Origin: an uncultured Macellibacteroides sp.
GTDB lineage: Bacteria; Bacteroidota; Bacteroidia; Bacteroidales; Tannerellaceae
Assembly: GCF_963667135.1 (NCBI RefSeq)
Contig: NZ_OY762974.1
Span: 2,852,001-2,916,000 of the forward strand
Direction of reading: 5' to 3'
Length of the DNA stretch: 64,000 nucleotides
This document shows positions 63,815-64,000 of this stretch, one piece after another. Position 1 is the first letter of the stretch; every line of letters begins with the position of its first letter. A program made the translations under genes and the position numbers. The notes below the pieces were generated by a model. It saw only the letters and a program-made list of their open reading frames with translations. It had not been told where the DNA came from and made no database searches.

Positions 63815-64000
63815 ATGATAAAAGAAATTAGAAAGCGGCCTTTTTTAAGGCTGCTTTTTTTTTGGATAACCGGAATCTTACTTCAAAATAACCTCCCCTG
63901 CAGATTATATTCGTGGGGATTGTTAGCTTTAGGGTTGGCTATTATAGTCTGTACTCAGCATTCGCGGATCAGATTCCGTTACGAATATAACTGGTTATGG
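63815..64000 (+). CDS. ComEC/Rec2-type DNA-uptake channel, 5' part only
   Basis: The first 62 codons of a membrane protein cut by the end of the window. IRKRPFLRLLFFWITGILLQ matches the usual ComEC start (R-RPF-x-L-x-x-x-I-x-GI), followed by a second hydrophobic stretch (WGLLALGLAIIVC). ComEC proteins form the inner membrane channel for single-stranded DNA during competence and have 650-800 residues in Bacteroidetes. Codons 6-17 overlap a terminator-like hairpin. The call rests on the N-terminus and the frequent rpe-comEC gene order. Confidence 0.7.
   Translation, partial: MIKEIRKRPFLRLLFFWITGILLQNNLPCRLYSWGLLALGLAIIVCTQHSRIRFRYEYNWLW
63832..63863 (+). terminator. Intrinsic terminator inside the comEC start
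   Basis: Stem AAAGCGGCC (63832-63840) with GGCTGCTTT (63849-63857), one G-U pair, loop of eight that can close by two more pairs, then TTTTTT (63858-63863). It lies within codons 6-17 of comEC, so it could end the rpe transcript and limit comEC expression. Confidence 0.55.

Overview
The window looks like chromosome of a Bacteroidales bacterium, probably Parabacteroides-like or a close relative in Tannerellaceae/Dysgonomonadaceae; the genus is inference. The grounds are a SusC/SusD pair, many families typical of Bacteroidetes (DUF3078, DUF4369, DUF5686, PD40 lipoproteins, TPR regulators), weak ribosome binding sites, and repeated promoters of the Bacteroidetes type (TTTG or TTG, 18-20 bases, TAnnTTTG). 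I see no rRNA, tRNA or CRISPR array.

Layout. 1-5.3 kb is an accessory segment: an IS21-type remnant, a three-gene HipBST-like toxin-antitoxin module, a Fic protein with its own DNA-binding domain, unknown small proteins and decayed sequence. 5.3-11.9 kb holds galE and a complete Rnf ion-pumping complex (rseC-rnfBCDGEA, reverse strand). 11.9-17.3 kb holds a DUF3078 protein, pyrG and yidC. 17.6-23.5 kb is a SusC/SusD/lipoprotein operon without an adjacent regulator or glycosidase. 23.6-30.7 kb is an unusual unit: a short DUF4369 lipoprotein followed by two tandem copies of a pair made of a multi-pass membrane protein with a TPR-like tail and a lipoprotein beta-propeller carrying a CMNCH haem-attachment motif. 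31.2-35.7 kb is hisGDCB behind a leader peptide with five consecutive His codons and an intrinsic terminator, an apparently complete attenuator. A 76-base perfect palindrome follows, then a membrane-anchored TPR regulator, a candidate small RNA, DUF4268, trmD and a GH3 glycosidase.

42.5-52.4 kb (reverse strand) has an NhaC antiporter, a DUF5686 outer membrane protein, a MaeB malic enzyme and an M16 zinc peptidase. 52.4-55.2 kb is a His-rich small membrane protein plus a TonB-dependent receptor, probably for a metal. 55.3-58.8 kb carries an LtaS-type sulfatase and an ABC-F protein with a degenerate second ATPase site. 59-64 kb carries a Trp/Tyr/Gly- and Ser-rich secreted protein, an OmpP1/FadL-like protein, an ECF sigma factor, rpe, and the start of comEC, whose first codons form an intrinsic terminator.

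How they work together: Rnf, MaeB and NhaC point to anaerobic redox and sodium or proton bioenergetics. SusCD, GH3 and the TonB receptor feed nutrient uptake. The best candidates for something undescribed are the duplicated membrane-protein/CMNCH-lipoprotein cassette, the his attenuator in this phylum, the 76-base palindrome and the candidate small RNA at 38.1 kb.
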